From Streptomyces tanashiensis (lineage in GTDB: Bacteria > Actinomycetota > Actinomycetes > Streptomycetales > Streptomycetaceae): a DNA stretch of 64,000 nt. Where the stretch lies: the NCBI RefSeq assembly GCF_014648895.1, contig NZ_BMRZ01000001.1:434001-498000 (forward strand), written 5' to 3'. Under the pieces are notes generated by a model. It did not search any database. It saw only the letters and a list, made by a program, of their open reading frames with translations, and was not told the DNA's origin. Of this stretch, positions 8,532-17,332 are shown piece after piece. Each line of letters opens with the position of its first letter. The first letter of the stretch is position 1. The position numbers were made by a program, and so were the translations under genes.

Positions 8532-9541
8532 CGGGAGGCCTCCTTGAGGGAGCCCGCGCGGGAGGCCCGGCGGGACTCCTTGCGGGTGCCCACGCGCAGC
8601 CGGCTCGCCTCGCGGGGGTCGAGCGCCGTGCGGACGGCGTCGCCGAGGACGGTGAAGGCGAGCACGGTGACGAAGAGCAGTCCGGCGGGCAGCAGGACGT
8701 ACGCGGGGTCGGCCCGGAACCAGGTCTGGGCGGTCGACAGCATCTGCCCCCAGGACGGGGTGGGCGGGGTGACGCCCACCCCGAGGAAGGAGAGGGAGGC
8801 CTCGACGACGATGTTGGTCGGGAAGGAGATCGCCGCGTAGGTGATGACGGGAGCGGCGAGCGAGGGCAGCAGCTCCCGGCGAGCCGTCCGCCACCGGCCG
8901 GAGCCGGCGAGGCGGGAGGCGGCGACGAAGTCGAGGCTCCTGAGGGTGAGCGTCTGGGCGCGCACGATCCGGGACGTGTAGGCCCAGCCGAGCAGGCCGA
9001 TGACGAGGATCAGCAGCAGCGGCCGGGGGAAGTCGCGCGGGACGACGGCGGTCAGCGCCAGGGCGAGGACCAGCATCGGGAGGGCGACGAGGACGTCGGT
9101 GAGGCGGCTGAGGAGCCCGTCGAGCCACCGGCCGCCGAGGCCGGCGGCGAGTCCGACGAGGACGCCGATGAGGATCTGGACGGCGGTGGCGCCGACGGCG
9201 ACGAGGAGCGAGATCCGGGCGCCGTAGAGGAGGCGGACGAACAGGTCGCGGCCGGTGCCCGGTTCGACGCCGAGCCAGTGGTCGGCGCTCGCCCCGCCGA
9301 AGGCGCCGTACGGGACGCCGCCGCGGGCCGAGTCGACGAGGTCGTCGTGGTACGTGTGCGGGTCCTGGCCCTCCAGTGCGGCCAGCAGCGGCGCGGCGAG
9401 GGCGAGGAGGACGAGCAGGAGGAGGACGGCGGCGGAGACGAGGGCGGCCGGGCGGGTGCGCAGCCGTCGCCACACCTGCCGGGCGGCGCCCGTGGCGGGG
9501 AGGCCCGCCACGGGCGCCGGAGCGTCGGTCAGGCTGGTCAC
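8528..9541 (-). CDS. ABC transporter permease, DppC/OppC type
   Basis: 337 aa. Cytoplasmic N-terminal tail, first membrane segment at about residues 35-55, external loop with GASADHWLGVEPGTGRDLF (typical of DppC: LGTDxxGRD), then the core with EAA motif ARRELLPSLAAPVITYAAIS and the family ending LGVGVTPPTPSWGQML. Starts at GTG 9541 overlapping the binding-protein stop by 4 nt. Every junction of this operon uses a 4-nt start/stop overlap, which suggests tight translational coupling. Confidence 0.92.
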   Translation of the reverse strand: MTSLTDAPAPVAGLPATGAARQVWRRLRTRPAALVSAAVLLLLVLLALAAPLLAALEGQDPHTYHDDLVDSARGGVPYGAFGGASADHWLGVEPGTGRDLFVRLLYGARISLLVAVGATAVQILIGVLVGLAAGLGGRWLDGLLSRLTDVLVALPMLVLALALTAVVPRDFPRPLLLILVIGLLGWAYTSRIVRAQTLTLRSLDFVAASRLAGSGRWRTARRELLPSLAAPVITYAAISFPTNIVVEASLSFLGVGVTPPTPSWGQMLSTAQTWFRADPAYVLLPAGLLFVTVLAFTVLGDAVRTALDPREASRLRVGTRKESRRASRAGSLKEASR

Positions 9542-11283
9542 TTGACCGCGACCAGCGAGACGTCGAGGACGCCGGTCCAGTCGCCGATGACGACGTTCTT
9601 GACGTCCTTGCCGACGAGCCGCTTGTAGACCGGGTGGAAGAGCGGGACGTCGAGGGCCTGCTCGCCGATCTTCTTGTCGAGGGCGCCCCAGCGGGCGGCG
9701 GCCGCCTTGAGGTCGGTCAGCTTGTTGATCTCGTCGATCTCCTTGTTGACCGCCGGGTCGTTCAGCTGCGCGTGGTTGTAGTTGGAGCCGTCGGTGACGA
9801 TCTGGCGGCCGTCGAAGATCGGCGCGAGGAACGGGCCGCCGGCCGGCCAGTCGGCGCCCCAGCGGGAGAGGAAGAAGCCGGGGGCGTCCTTGACGCTCCA
9901 GCGCTTCTCGTTGAAGGAGTTGGGCTCCTGGCCGTCGAGCTTGACGGTGATGCCGGCCTTGCCGAGGGCCTCCTGGACGGCAGTGGCGATCTCGGGGCTG
10001 GTGGTGCGGTTCTGGGCGGTGGAGTGCAGCAGGGTGACGGTCAGGCCGTTCGGGTAGCCGGCCTCCTTGAGCAGCGCCTTGGCCTTCGCCGGGTCGCCCG
10101 TCTTCCCGGCGGGGAAGTGGTCGTACGCCGTGAAGCCGAAGGCCTTCTGCTCGGGCAGGAATGTGGTGGCGGGCTCGGCCAGGGCGGAGCCGCCCGCCGC
10201 GTTGACGACGCTGGTGCGGTTGACGGCGTACGAGATGGCCTGGCGGACCTTCGGGTTGTCGAAGGGCTTCACCTTCGGGTTGAAGGCGATGTAGTTGGTG
10301 AAGCCGAACCGGCCGGTGCCGACGCGGGCGGCGAGCGCCTTGTCCGAGCCGACCTGGGCGAGTTCGGCGGGGCCGAGGTTGGTGTCGGTGGTGACGGCGG
10401 CGGCGTCGGCACCGGAGGAGGTGGCGAGGCGCTGGTTGATGACGGCCTCGTCGAGGCCGGACTTCACGTCGATCCTGTCCGGGTAGGCCTTGCGCTCCTC
10501 GTCGGTCTTCGGGTCCCAGTGCTCGTTGCGCTCCAGGACGAGGTGCTCGCCGTCGTTCTCGTTCTCGACGACCTTGTACGGGCCGGAGGAGACCGGGTGC
10601 TCCTCGTACTTGGCGCCGGTGTCCTTGGCCTTCGGGACGGGGGCGAACTGGGTCTGGGTGGCGACGAAGGGGAACTCGCCCTCGGGCTTCCTCAGCTTGA
10701 AGACGATCGTCCGGGCGTCGGGGGTGACGATGGACGCGAGGCCCTTCCCCTTCTTTCCATCAGACGCAGCCTTGTACGGGCCCTGGTAGGTGTCGCCGCC
10801 GACGAGCCAGTCACGCAGGTAGGGGGCGCCGCCGGAGAGCTCGGCCGCGAAGGAGCGCTCGATGCCGTACTTGATGTCGGCGCTGGTGATGGGCGTGCCG
10901 TCCTCGAACTTCAGGCCCTCCTTCAGCGTGTACGTCCACTCGGTGGCGTCCTTGTTGGGGCGGCCGGTGTCGGTGGCGAGGTCGGGGACGACCTGGGTGC
11001 CGGCCGCGCCCGCCTCGCGGTTGCGGGTGGTGAGCGTGCGGAAGACGAGGGAGGGGACGTTGCCGCCGCCGGAGGTGTAGAGACGGGCCGGGTCGAAGTC
11101 GCTCTGGGCCTCGTTGTTGAGGACCGTGAGCGTGCCGCCCTTCTGCGGGGCACCCGCGGCCTTGCCGGAGGTTCCGCCCTTGGCGCCGGCGTCCTCGGGA
11201 CCGCAGGCGGCGGCGCCCGAGGCCAGGACGACACTGACGGCGGCCGCTGCCACGCGGCGCGAGATGACGGACGAATGACGCAT
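9538..11283 (-). CDS. ABC transporter substrate-binding lipoprotein, family 5 (peptide type)
   Basis: 581 aa. Signal sequence with a lipobox ending AAAC at about residue 27, then a family 5 solute-binding protein (KGGTLTVLNNEAQSDFDPARL, WTYTLKEGLKFEDGTPITSADI, RQAISYAVNRT). Such proteins bind oligopeptides, nickel chelates or other amphiphilic ligands outside the membrane. First long gene of the operon. The ribosome site is weak (AGAGG about 11 nt from ATG). The 5' region of about 250 nt carries a consensus-like promoter and a possible small ORF. Substrate unknown. Confidence 0.9.
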   Translation of the reverse strand: MRHSSVISRRVAAAAVSVVLASGAAACGPEDAGAKGGTSGKAAGAPQKGGTLTVLNNEAQSDFDPARLYTSGGGNVPSLVFRTLTTRNREAGAAGTQVVPDLATDTGRPNKDATEWTYTLKEGLKFEDGTPITSADIKYGIERSFAAELSGGAPYLRDWLVGGDTYQGPYKAASDGKKGKGLASIVTPDARTIVFKLRKPEGEFPFVATQTQFAPVPKAKDTGAKYEEHPVSSGPYKVVENENDGEHLVLERNEHWDPKTDEERKAYPDRIDVKSGLDEAVINQRLATSSGADAAAVTTDTNLGPAELAQVGSDKALAARVGTGRFGFTNYIAFNPKVKPFDNPKVRQAISYAVNRTSVVNAAGGSALAEPATTFLPEQKAFGFTAYDHFPAGKTGDPAKAKALLKEAGYPNGLTVTLLHSTAQNRTTSPEIATAVQEALGKAGITVKLDGQEPNSFNEKRWSVKDAPGFFLSRWGADWPAGGPFLAPIFDGRQIVTDGSNYNHAQLNDPAVNKEIDEINKLTDLKAAAARWGALDKKIGEQALDVPLFHPVYKRLVGKDVKNVVIGDWTGVLDVSLVAVK

Positions 11284-11435
11284 CGGAAGGAGACCTCTCG
11301 GGGTGAACTGCGGGAAAGGGAAAGGAGATTTCCGCAGGCACGGAGAAAGGGCCCGAAAGGGGGGGACGGCGCCTGCGGGAATGAAGAACCCGGGCGCGGC
11401 GAGAAAAAGGAAGGCCGACGAGCGCTCGGGCTGCG

Positions 11436-11531
11436 TCAGCTACAGAGAATGTCGGCGACCGTGTGTCCGGTCACGCCGAAGAGCGCCAGCTCAAGGGCGG
11501 CGCTATCGGAAACGGCGTGACGGTGCGACAT
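11436..11531 (-). CDS. Putative 31-aa small ORF, predicted leaderless, ahead of the ABC operon
   Basis: Begins MSHRHAVSDSAALELAL and ends ILCS. There is no ribosome binding site, but a consensus-like promoter ends exactly 7 nt before the ATG, placing the transcription start at the A of ATG. It ends 152 nt before the binding-protein gene. Could be a regulatory leader peptide or a small protein; about three-quarters of its codons end in G or C, lower than the neighbours. Confidence 0.4.
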   Translation of the reverse strand: MSHRHAVSDSAALELALFGVTGHTVADILCS

Positions 11532-11538
11532 GCCGAGA

Positions 11539-11567
11539 AATATGGACGAACGCGTGAGCGATGTCAA
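11539..11567 (-). promoter_or_regulatory. Vegetative-type promoter of the ABC operon
   Basis: On the minus strand TTGACA (11567-11562), a 17-bp spacer, then CATATT (11544-11539). Perfect -35 and near-consensus -10. The predicted start coincides with the ATG at 11531. Downstream, 8-nt arms CCGCAGGC and GCCTGCGG (roughly 11334-11380) could form a leader hairpin before the binding-protein gene. Confidence 0.7.
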
Positions 11568-11632
11568 CGCGCATCCCCGCGATCCCGAGACACCCGTCTC
11601 GGGATGCGGACAGCGCCCATTCGGACGGGTCG

Positions 11633-13210
11633 TCAACTCTTGGGATACACCCAGGGGTTGGGGCGGCACTTGATCCCGTCGACGTTCAGGGACTTCGTCT
11701 GCTGCTGCATCACGGGAGCGAGCGCACCCGCCGTCTGACAGCTCACGTGCCCGTGTCCGAGCCGGTGTCCGACCTCGTGATTGATGAGCATCTGGCGATA
11801 GGCGTACATCGCCTTCGGACCGAAGGTCGACGATCCCTGCGCCCAGCGGAAGGCGTTGATCATCACGCGCTGAGTGGAGGCCGAGTCGCAGGAGACGTTG
11901 TCGACGGTGGTGTCGAGTCCGGACTTCGCGCACCACGCGCCGGTGGTCCCCGGACTCGCGAGCGTGATCACGAACTTCGGATCGCCGCTGGAAATGCGCT
12001 CGAAGGTCATCTCGCCCTGGCCGGCCCAGCTGCGCTTGTCGTTGAGCGTCTTCTGCACGGCGTCCGCGAAGAGCTTCGGATCGAGTCCGAGCCCCTTCTC
12101 GACGTCGATCCGGTAGCGGATCAGCTCCCCCTTGCCGGGCGCCTTCGCCAGGCCCGGCACGGCCTCGAACTCCCCGGAGCCCTTCAGCTTCGGGTCGATC
12201 GGGAACTGGCGGGTCATCAGCTGCTCGTACGTCGGCGGAGTGACGGCCGGCGCCGGCTTCGACGGGACGGTCCGGTCGTCGGAGCGGGAGGCCGAGGTGT
12301 CGTCCGTGGGCCGCTCGGCGGGTTTCTCGGCGGCCCGGGCGACGGGCGGGGCCTCGTCCCGGTCGGCGACCTGCCCGGCGACCACGACGGCGAGGACGGT
12401 GGCGACGGCGGCGGCCGCGACTCCGGTGAGGGTGCGGCCGAGACCGCCCCCGCCGGCCGGGGCCTCCGTCTCCGGGTCGCCCACCGCGCTCTCGCGGCGG
12501 GGCCCGGGGATGAACGGCGCCTGGGGATCGGCCTGTTCGGTCGCGGCGGTCCGGCGGGCGCCGTGCCGGGGACCGGAGGACCCGGGGCGCGGGGCGGAGG
12601 TCTCCTCGTGCTGCGGGTGCCCGCCCCGCACGGACGCCCCGTGGACGGGGACACCGTGCGCGGGGGTGCCGGGCGTGCCGTGCGCGGGGGTGTCGGAGGC
12701 CCCGCCGGCGTACGCGGGGGTGCCGTGCGCGGGGGTCCCGTGCCGCGGCGTGCCGTACGCGGGGGCGCCCTGGACCGGGGCGACGGGCGTGGAGGCCCCG
12801 AACCGGCCGGCGCCCCGCGCCGGAGCCCCGTACGGGGGTGCGCCCTGCGCCGGGGCGCCGTACCGCGGAGAACCCTGCGCGGGGGTGCCGTACATCGGCG
12901 TCCCGTGCGCGGGAGTGCCGTACTGGGGAGTCCCGTGCGCGGGAGTGCCGTACTGCGGGGTGCCGTGCGCCGGAGTCCCGTACTGCGGAGTCCCGTGCGC
13001 CGGCGTCCCGTACACGGGGGTGCCGTGCGCGGGGGTGCCGTACCCCTGCGGCCCGGCGGCCTCCTGGCCGTCGCCGCCCGTCGACCTGCGGCGGCGTCCC
13101 GTCCCGGGTGGTGGTCCCGCCGGAACCGCCCCCTGCCCCGTCCCCGCCCCGGCCTGTTGCCCGGTGTCGGCCACCGGGGGCGCGGAGCCCTTGCGACTAT
13201 GCCGTCCCAC
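11633..13210 (-). CDS. DUF3152 metalloprotease-like protein with Gly-Thr-Pro repeat N terminus
   Basis: 525 aa. Residues 1-250 are low complexity, with about a dozen repeats of (H/Y)GTPA-type units. One membrane segment follows (about residue 270, TGVAAAAVATVLAVVVAGQVA). The C-terminal DUF3152 domain should be extracytoplasmic and holds HEVGHRLGHGH, a complete metzincin HExxHxxGxxH zinc motif, followed by Cys. The family is conserved in actinobacteria (Rv3207c in M. tuberculosis) and its substrate is unknown. GTG start at 13210 lies 8 nt after the hydrolase stop, so the two genes are co-transcribed. Confidence 0.88.
   Translation of the reverse strand: MGRHSRKGSAPPVADTGQQAGAGTGQGAVPAGPPPGTGRRRRSTGGDGQEAAGPQGYGTPAHGTPVYGTPAHGTPQYGTPAHGTPQYGTPAHGTPQYGTPAHGTPMYGTPAQGSPRYGAPAQGAPPYGAPARGAGRFGASTPVAPVQGAPAYGTPRHGTPAHGTPAYAGGASDTPAHGTPGTPAHGVPVHGASVRGGHPQHEETSAPRPGSSGPRHGARRTAATEQADPQAPFIPGPRRESAVGDPETEAPAGGGGLGRTLTGVAAAAVATVLAVVVAGQVADRDEAPPVARAAEKPAERPTDDTSASRSDDRTVPSKPAPAVTPPTYEQLMTRQFPIDPKLKGSGEFEAVPGLAKAPGKGELIRYRIDVEKGLGLDPKLFADAVQKTLNDKRSWAGQGEMTFERISSGDPKFVITLASPGTTGAWCAKSGLDTTVDNVSCDSASTQRVMINAFRWAQGSSTFGPKAMYAYRQMLINHEVGHRLGHGHVSCQTAGALAPVMQQQTKSLNVDGIKCRPNPWVYPKS
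12640..13056 (-). repeat. In-frame tandem repeats coding GTP-rich units
   Basis: Short degenerate repeat units (about 18-24 nt, core GTGCCGTGCGCGGGGGT on the plus strand) inside the DUF3152 gene. They encode alternating YGTP and AHGTP tetrapeptides. Copy number probably varies by slippage. Confidence 0.8.
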
Positions 13211-13218
13211 GCCCCGGA

Positions 13219-14184
13219 TCAGCTCCCGCCGTCATCGGCGATCAGTTCCCGGACGGCCTGGGCGACCGTCTCGGGGTACTCCATCATCGCCACGTGCCCC
13301 GCCTCGGGGAGGGTCAGCAGGCGCGAGCCGCGGAAGGCGGCGGCCGCCCTCCGGGCCATCCGGTACGAGACGAGCCGGTCGCGCAGACCGTAGACGAGCA
13401 GCGTCGGGGCGAGGACCCGCTCGGCCTGCCGCCACAGCCCGTGCTGCCCGCCGAGGGTGTACGCGTCGACGATGCCGCGCGAGGAGAGCGCCATGGCGTC
13501 CCAGAAGTAAGGGAGCTCCAGGCGGCGCTCCATCTCCTCGACGGCGTGCCGGAAGCCCTCCTCGGTGACCTGGCCGGGGTCCCCGTAACAGAGCGAGAGG
13601 ACGCCCTTGACCCGCTGCTCGGCCGTCCAGTCCTTGGTGAGCTTCGCGAAGAACGAGGCGACGCCGGGCACCGCGAGCAGCGCGGTGGGCCAGGCGGTGC
13701 GCTGGACGCGGAGCTCGGGCAGCGCCGGGGAGACGAGGGTCAGGGTGCGGACCAGGTCGGGCCGGACGGCGGCGACCCGGGTGGCGACGGCGCCGCCCAT
13801 CGAGTTGCCGACGAGGTGGACCGGTCCGCGTCCGGCGGCGTCCAGGAAGCGGATGACGGCGCGCGCGTGCCCGGTGACGGAGTAGTTGCCGTCGTCCGGC
13901 GGCGGGGAGTCGCCGAAGCCGGGCAGGTCGACCGCCTCGCCGTCGACGAGGTCCGCGAGCAGCGGCATGAGGGCGGACCAGTTCTGCGAGGAGCCGCCGA
14001 GACCGTGGACGTACAGCGCGGGTGGCAGACCGGGCAGGTTCCCCGGCCGGGCGCGCACGGTGAGGGTGAGTCCGGGCAGTGCGACGGAGCGGAGCTCCTC
14101 GCCGTCGGCGACCCGGACGGCGCGGGTCCGCGACGTGGTCGGTGCGGCGGCGGTCCGGGTTTCCGGCAGCTCGGTCGAGGACAT
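13219..14184 (-). CDS. Alpha/beta hydrolase
   Basis: 321 aa. Oxyanion-hole motif HGLGGSSQNW, nucleophile elbow GNSMGG, acid in LVYGLRDRLVS and catalytic His in AGHVAMMEYP: a complete triad. A flexible N-terminal tail of about 35 residues precedes the fold. No signal peptide. Substrate unknown; carboxylesterase-like or C-C hydrolase-like activity is possible. A -10 element TAATAT (14197-14192) lies 7 nt before the ATG and no ribosome site is present, so the transcript is predicted leaderless. Heads a two-gene unit with the DUF3152 gene. Confidence 0.85.
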   Translation of the reverse strand: MSSTELPETRTAAAPTTSRTRAVRVADGEELRSVALPGLTLTVRARPGNLPGLPPALYVHGLGGSSQNWSALMPLLADLVDGEAVDLPGFGDSPPPDDGNYSVTGHARAVIRFLDAAGRGPVHLVGNSMGGAVATRVAAVRPDLVRTLTLVSPALPELRVQRTAWPTALLAVPGVASFFAKLTKDWTAEQRVKGVLSLCYGDPGQVTEEGFRHAVEEMERRLELPYFWDAMALSSRGIVDAYTLGGQHGLWRQAERVLAPTLLVYGLRDRLVSYRMARRAAAAFRGSRLLTLPEAGHVAMMEYPETVAQAVRELIADDGGS

Positions 14185-14191
14185 GGCCGCA

Positions 14192-14197
14192 ATATTA
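14192..14197 (-). promoter_or_regulatory. -10 element TAATAT, leaderless start of hydrolase gene
   Basis: TAATAT on the minus strand, 7 nt before the ATG at 14184. The -35 region is not recognisable. Confidence 0.55.
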
Positions 14198-14324
14198 CGA
14201 GACGATCACGCGCGGACGTGTGTGGGTGCGGTCACAGGTGCGTGTGCGGCGGGGCGCGTTCGCTCCTAGGCTCGAAGAGAGGGCCATCGGGAGCACCGCG
14301 ACCCGCACCCCCGGAAGGAACCGC

Positions 14325-14540
14325 ATGACTGTCGATCCGAGCGAGCCGGACACATTCCCCGAGGAAGAGGTCGACGTGCTGGACCAGGAAATCCCGGAGG
14401 CCGACGCAGCCGAGCAGCACACCGAAGTGCAGCAACGCGAGGACGAACAGCCCACCCATCTCGAGCGCGACTCGGCGAACGAGGCCGACGCGTCCGAACA
14501 GGCGCGTGTCGTCGCCCTCGACGAGGACGACTACCGCTGA
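14325..14540 (+). CDS. Small highly acidic protein, unknown function
   Basis: 71 aa, strongly acidic (PEEEVDVLDQEIPEADAAE), no Cys, no membrane segment; probably disordered. ATG at 14325 has GGAAGGA about 7 nt upstream, and TAGGCT (14267-14272) is a fitting -10. Transcribed away from the hydrolase. I do not recognise a named family; good ribosome site and codon use support a real gene. Confidence 0.7.
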   Translation: MTVDPSEPDTFPEEEVDVLDQEIPEADAAEQHTEVQQREDEQPTHLERDSANEADASEQARVVALDEDDYR

Positions 14541-14704
14541 GCACACGACTCCCGCTGATTTGTTCGGTTTAATCTTGAATCGACTGTCGACCCGGGCGTC
14601 CGGTCCGTGAAATTCTGCGTTCGCACCGCACACAGCCGGGTTACCCAAAAGTACGATGGCGGCGCGGCGCGACAGCGCGCATGGATCGATTTTTGGGAGG
14701 CCGC

Positions 14705-15364
14705 GTGAGCGCCATCGAGCAGACAGAGGCAGCACGCCCTCGGGGCACGCGCCTGCCGCGACGTGCCCGACGGAACCAGCTGCTCGGCGCGGCCCAGGAG
14801 GTCTTCGTCGCCCAGGGGTACCACTCCGCCGCCATGGACGACATCGCCGAGCGGGCCGGTGTCAGCAAGCCGGTGCTGTACCAGCACTTCCCCGGGAAGC
14901 TGGAGCTGTATCTCGCCCTGCTCGACCAGCACTGCGAGTCCCTCCTTCTCGCCGTCCGTACGGCCCTGGCCTCCACCACGGACAACAAGCTCCGGGTCGC
15001 GGCGACCATGGACGCCTACTTCGCGTACGTCGAGGACGAGGGCGGCGCCTTCCGCCTCGTCTTCGAGTCCGATCTGACGAACGAGCCTGCCGTGCGCGAG
15101 CGCGTGGACCGGGTCAGCCTGCAGTGCGCCGAGGCCATCTCCGACGTGATCGCCGAGGACACCGGCCTGTCGAAGGACGAGTCGATGCTGCTCGCCGTCG
15201 GTCTCGGCGGCGTCTCCCAGGTCGTCGCCCGCTACTGGCTGTCGAGCGGTTCCGGCATCCCCCGCGACAAGGCGGTCGGGCTGCTCACCTCGCTCGCCTG
15301 GCGCGGCATCGCGGGCTTCCCGCTGCACCCGGTGGACGGCCAGCTCAGCGCCGAGGGCCACTGA
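14705..15364 (+). CDS. TetR family transcriptional regulator
   Basis: 219 aa. N-terminal helix-turn-helix RRNQLLGAAQEVFVAQGYHSAAMDDIAERAGVSKPVLYQHF (quoted in part: GVSKPVLYQHFPGK is the recognition helix) and an all-helical ligand domain. Position before DUF3107 matches Rv3208 in M. tuberculosis, a conserved actinobacterial pair. I chose GTG 14705 because GGGAGG sits 4 nt upstream; ATG 14681 in frame is the alternative and would add eight residues. The 160 nt upstream are AT-richer than average and include TACGAT at 14652-14657, a possible -10. Ligand and targets unknown. Confidence 0.88.
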   Translation: MSAIEQTEAARPRGTRLPRRARRNQLLGAAQEVFVAQGYHSAAMDDIAERAGVSKPVLYQHFPGKLELYLALLDQHCESLLLAVRTALASTTDNKLRVAATMDAYFAYVEDEGGAFRLVFESDLTNEPAVRERVDRVSLQCAEAISDVIAEDTGLSKDESMLLAVGLGGVSQVVARYWLSSGSGIPRDKAVGLLTSLAWRGIAGFPLHPVDGQLSAEGH

Positions 15365-15499
15365 GGCACCCGCGCGCCTCGGAGCCTGTTCGCTCCTGGC
15401 GTGCGGCGGCTGACCCGTGCGGGTCCCCTCACCGGGCTAATGTGTGCAGCGTACGGCGCGGGTATTCGCGCAACGCTGACCGTTCGGAGGGACATAGCC

Positions 15500-15727
15500 G
15501 TGGAGGTCAAGATCGGCGTGCAGCACGCACCCCGGGAGATCGTTCTGGAGAGCGGGCAGTCCGCCGAGGAGGTCGAGCGCGCGGTGGCCGACGCGCTGGC
15601 CGGCAAGGCGCAGCTGCTCAGCCTCTCGGACGAGAAGGGCCGCAAGGTCCTCGTTCCGGCCGAGAAGATCGCGTACGTGGAGCTCGGCGAGCCCGCCGTG
15701 CGCCGCGTGGGTTTCGGCGCGCTCTGA
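15500..15727 (+). CDS. DUF3107 small protein
   Basis: 75 aa. The whole length matches the DUF3107 family: VEVKIGVQHAPREIVLESGQ at the start and ALAGKAQLLSLSDEKGRKVLVPAEKIAYVELG. M. tuberculosis Rv3208A (TB9.4) is the known member, also next to a TetR gene. Function unknown; possibly a partner of the regulator. GTG at 15500 with GGAGGGA 7-8 nt upstream. TAATGT at about 15438 may be its -10. Confidence 0.9.
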   Translation: MEVKIGVQHAPREIVLESGQSAEEVERAVADALAGKAQLLSLSDEKGRKVLVPAEKIAYVELGEPAVRRVGFGAL

Positions 15728-15744
15728 GCCCCGGGATCTGACGG

Positions 15745-15783
15745 GGAAGGCCCGGTGGACCGCTTCGGTCCACCGGGCCTTCC
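15745..15783 (+). terminator. Terminator after DUF3107
   Basis: Perfect 18-bp stem (15745-15762 with 15766-15783) and a 3-nt loop, 18 nt after the stop. Confidence 0.9.
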
Positions 15784-15915
15784 GCTTCTCCGCCGGTCCG
15801 CCGGCAGACCCGTATGGCCACGTCAGGGGGTACGGGAGGATTGCGTTCCGGACGCCGGGGGTAGGACGCCCTTGACCGCACCACCCGCCCCGCACCCCTC
15901 GCGAGGTGATCCGCC

Positions 15916-16185
15916 GTGTTCCTGGAAGCCCTCGGTTCCGCCCTGCTCGGCTTCGCCCTGGCCTGGGCCGCCGTGCACCGGCTGCCCGACCGCCTCCCCG
16001 TCCGGGCGATCGTCCTCGTCACCGGGACGCTCGGCGGCGTCTTCGGTGCCCTCGTGACCCACGGGGCGCTCGGCCCCGGTCACTTGCTCGCCACCCTGAT
16101 CGGCGCCGTCGCGGTCGCGGCGGTGCTGCTCTCGCTGCTGATCCGCCCGGCCTCGCGCAGACTGCGCCGATCAGCCGCTGTCTGA
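15916..16185 (+). CDS. Small three-helix membrane protein, unknown function
   Basis: 89 aa with three hydrophobic segments (about residues 2-20, 30-50 and 57-78) and a basic C-terminal tail (RPASRRLRRSAAV). GTG at 15916 preceded by GAGGTGA. Unknown function; no motif visible. Convergent with the ferritin-like gene, 31 nt apart. Confidence 0.7.
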   Translation: MFLEALGSALLGFALAWAAVHRLPDRLPVRAIVLVTGTLGGVFGALVTHGALGPGHLLATLIGAVAVAAVLLSLLIRPASRRLRRSAAV

Positions 16186-16216
16186 CCGGCGCAGGCGCTT
16201 CGGGCCGCGCGACCGC

Positions 16217-16939
16217 TCAGGCCGCGAGGCCCAGCGCGGCCATCCGCTTGGTGTGCGCCTCGGTGATCCGGGAGAACATCCGGCCGACCTCCGCGAGGTC
16301 GAAGCCGTCCGCCACGCCGCCGACCAGCATCGTCGAGAGCGCGTCGCGCTCGGCGACCACGCGCTGGGCCTGGGAGAGCGCCTCCCCCATCAGACGGCGC
16401 GCCCAGAGCGCGAGCCGGCCGCCGACGCGCGGGTCGGCGTCGATCGCCGCGCGGACCTTCTCCACCGCGAAGTTTCCGTGGCCGGTGTCGTCGAGCACCG
16501 CGAGGACGAGGGCGCGCGTGTCGGAGTCGAGCCGGGCCGCGACCTCCCGGTAGAAGTCACTGGCGATCGAGTCGCCCACGTACGCCTTGACCAGGCCCTC
16601 CAGCCAGTCCGACGGCGCGGTCAGGCGGTGGAAGTCGTCGAGCGCCTTGGCGAAGGGCTCCATGGCCGAGGTCGGCTCGGCGTCGACGGCCGCGAGGCGG
16701 TCCCGCAGCTGCTCGAAGTGGTGGAACTCGGCCGCGGCCATCTTCGCCAGCTCCGCCTTGTCCGCGAGGGTCGGCGCCAGCTTGGCGTCCTCGGCGAGCC
16801 GCTCGAAGGCCGCGAGCTCTCCGTAGGCGAGGGCGCCGAGGAGGTCGATCACGGCGGCGCGGTACTGCGGCTCGGCGGAAGCCTCCGCCCAGTCCTTGGC
16901 GGCGATCCCGGTGGGTGTGGCGTTGTCAGGCGTCTCCAT
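16217..16939 (-). CDS. Ferritin-like fold protein (MiaE-like helical bundle)
   Basis: 240 aa, all helical. YGELAAFERLAEDA and AAEFHHFEQLRDRL give Glu and His at ferritin-like diiron spacing, with further acidic residues in the later helices (SDFYREVAARLD, AVLDDTGHGNFAVEKV). Resembles actinobacterial Rv3210c-type proteins, whose activity is unknown; MiaE is a tRNA hydroxylase with the same fold. TATTGT (16952-16947) lies 7 nt before the ATG and there is no ribosome site, so it is predicted leaderless. Divergent from the helicase gene. Confidence 0.82.
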   Translation of the reverse strand: METPDNATPTGIAAKDWAEASAEPQYRAAVIDLLGALAYGELAAFERLAEDAKLAPTLADKAELAKMAAAEFHHFEQLRDRLAAVDAEPTSAMEPFAKALDDFHRLTAPSDWLEGLVKAYVGDSIASDFYREVAARLDSDTRALVLAVLDDTGHGNFAVEKVRAAIDADPRVGGRLALWARRLMGEALSQAQRVVAERDALSTMLVGGVADGFDLAEVGRMFSRITEAHTKRMAALGLAA

Positions 16940-17332
16940 GGAGCGCACAATAGCCCGCTCCCGGGGCCCTGGAAGGCCCTGGTCAGTCAGTGTGACCGTG
17001 CCCTCATCACGATTTCTCCCAACACACATGCGCGAATCCGGGGTACAGTGATAAGGCGCCTGCTGAGTATGCGGACATGCTTTCGCACGTTCGGACGTAT
17101 TCGGTGGGCCGACTCATGAATGAGGATGCCCGGTCGGTGGCCCGATCGGCTCCGGCCCGACAGCCCTTCCGGCGGACCCGCGGAAGGGTCACCCTCAGCG
17201 GTACGACGCTCGAGCGACGGCAGTGGTCCCGTGCCACCCGGCGGTGATCTCCCCTGATCCCCCCGGAAGATCCCGGCACGGTACGACCCCCTTCGTTCGC
17301 CTCGCGCCGCGTCTCACAGAAGAGGCAGCACC

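Noticed and set aside
12655..13050. Regular repeats that look like a CRISPR array
   Set aside because: Repeats are in frame, lack unique spacers of fixed length and encode GTP tetrapeptide units; no cas genes.
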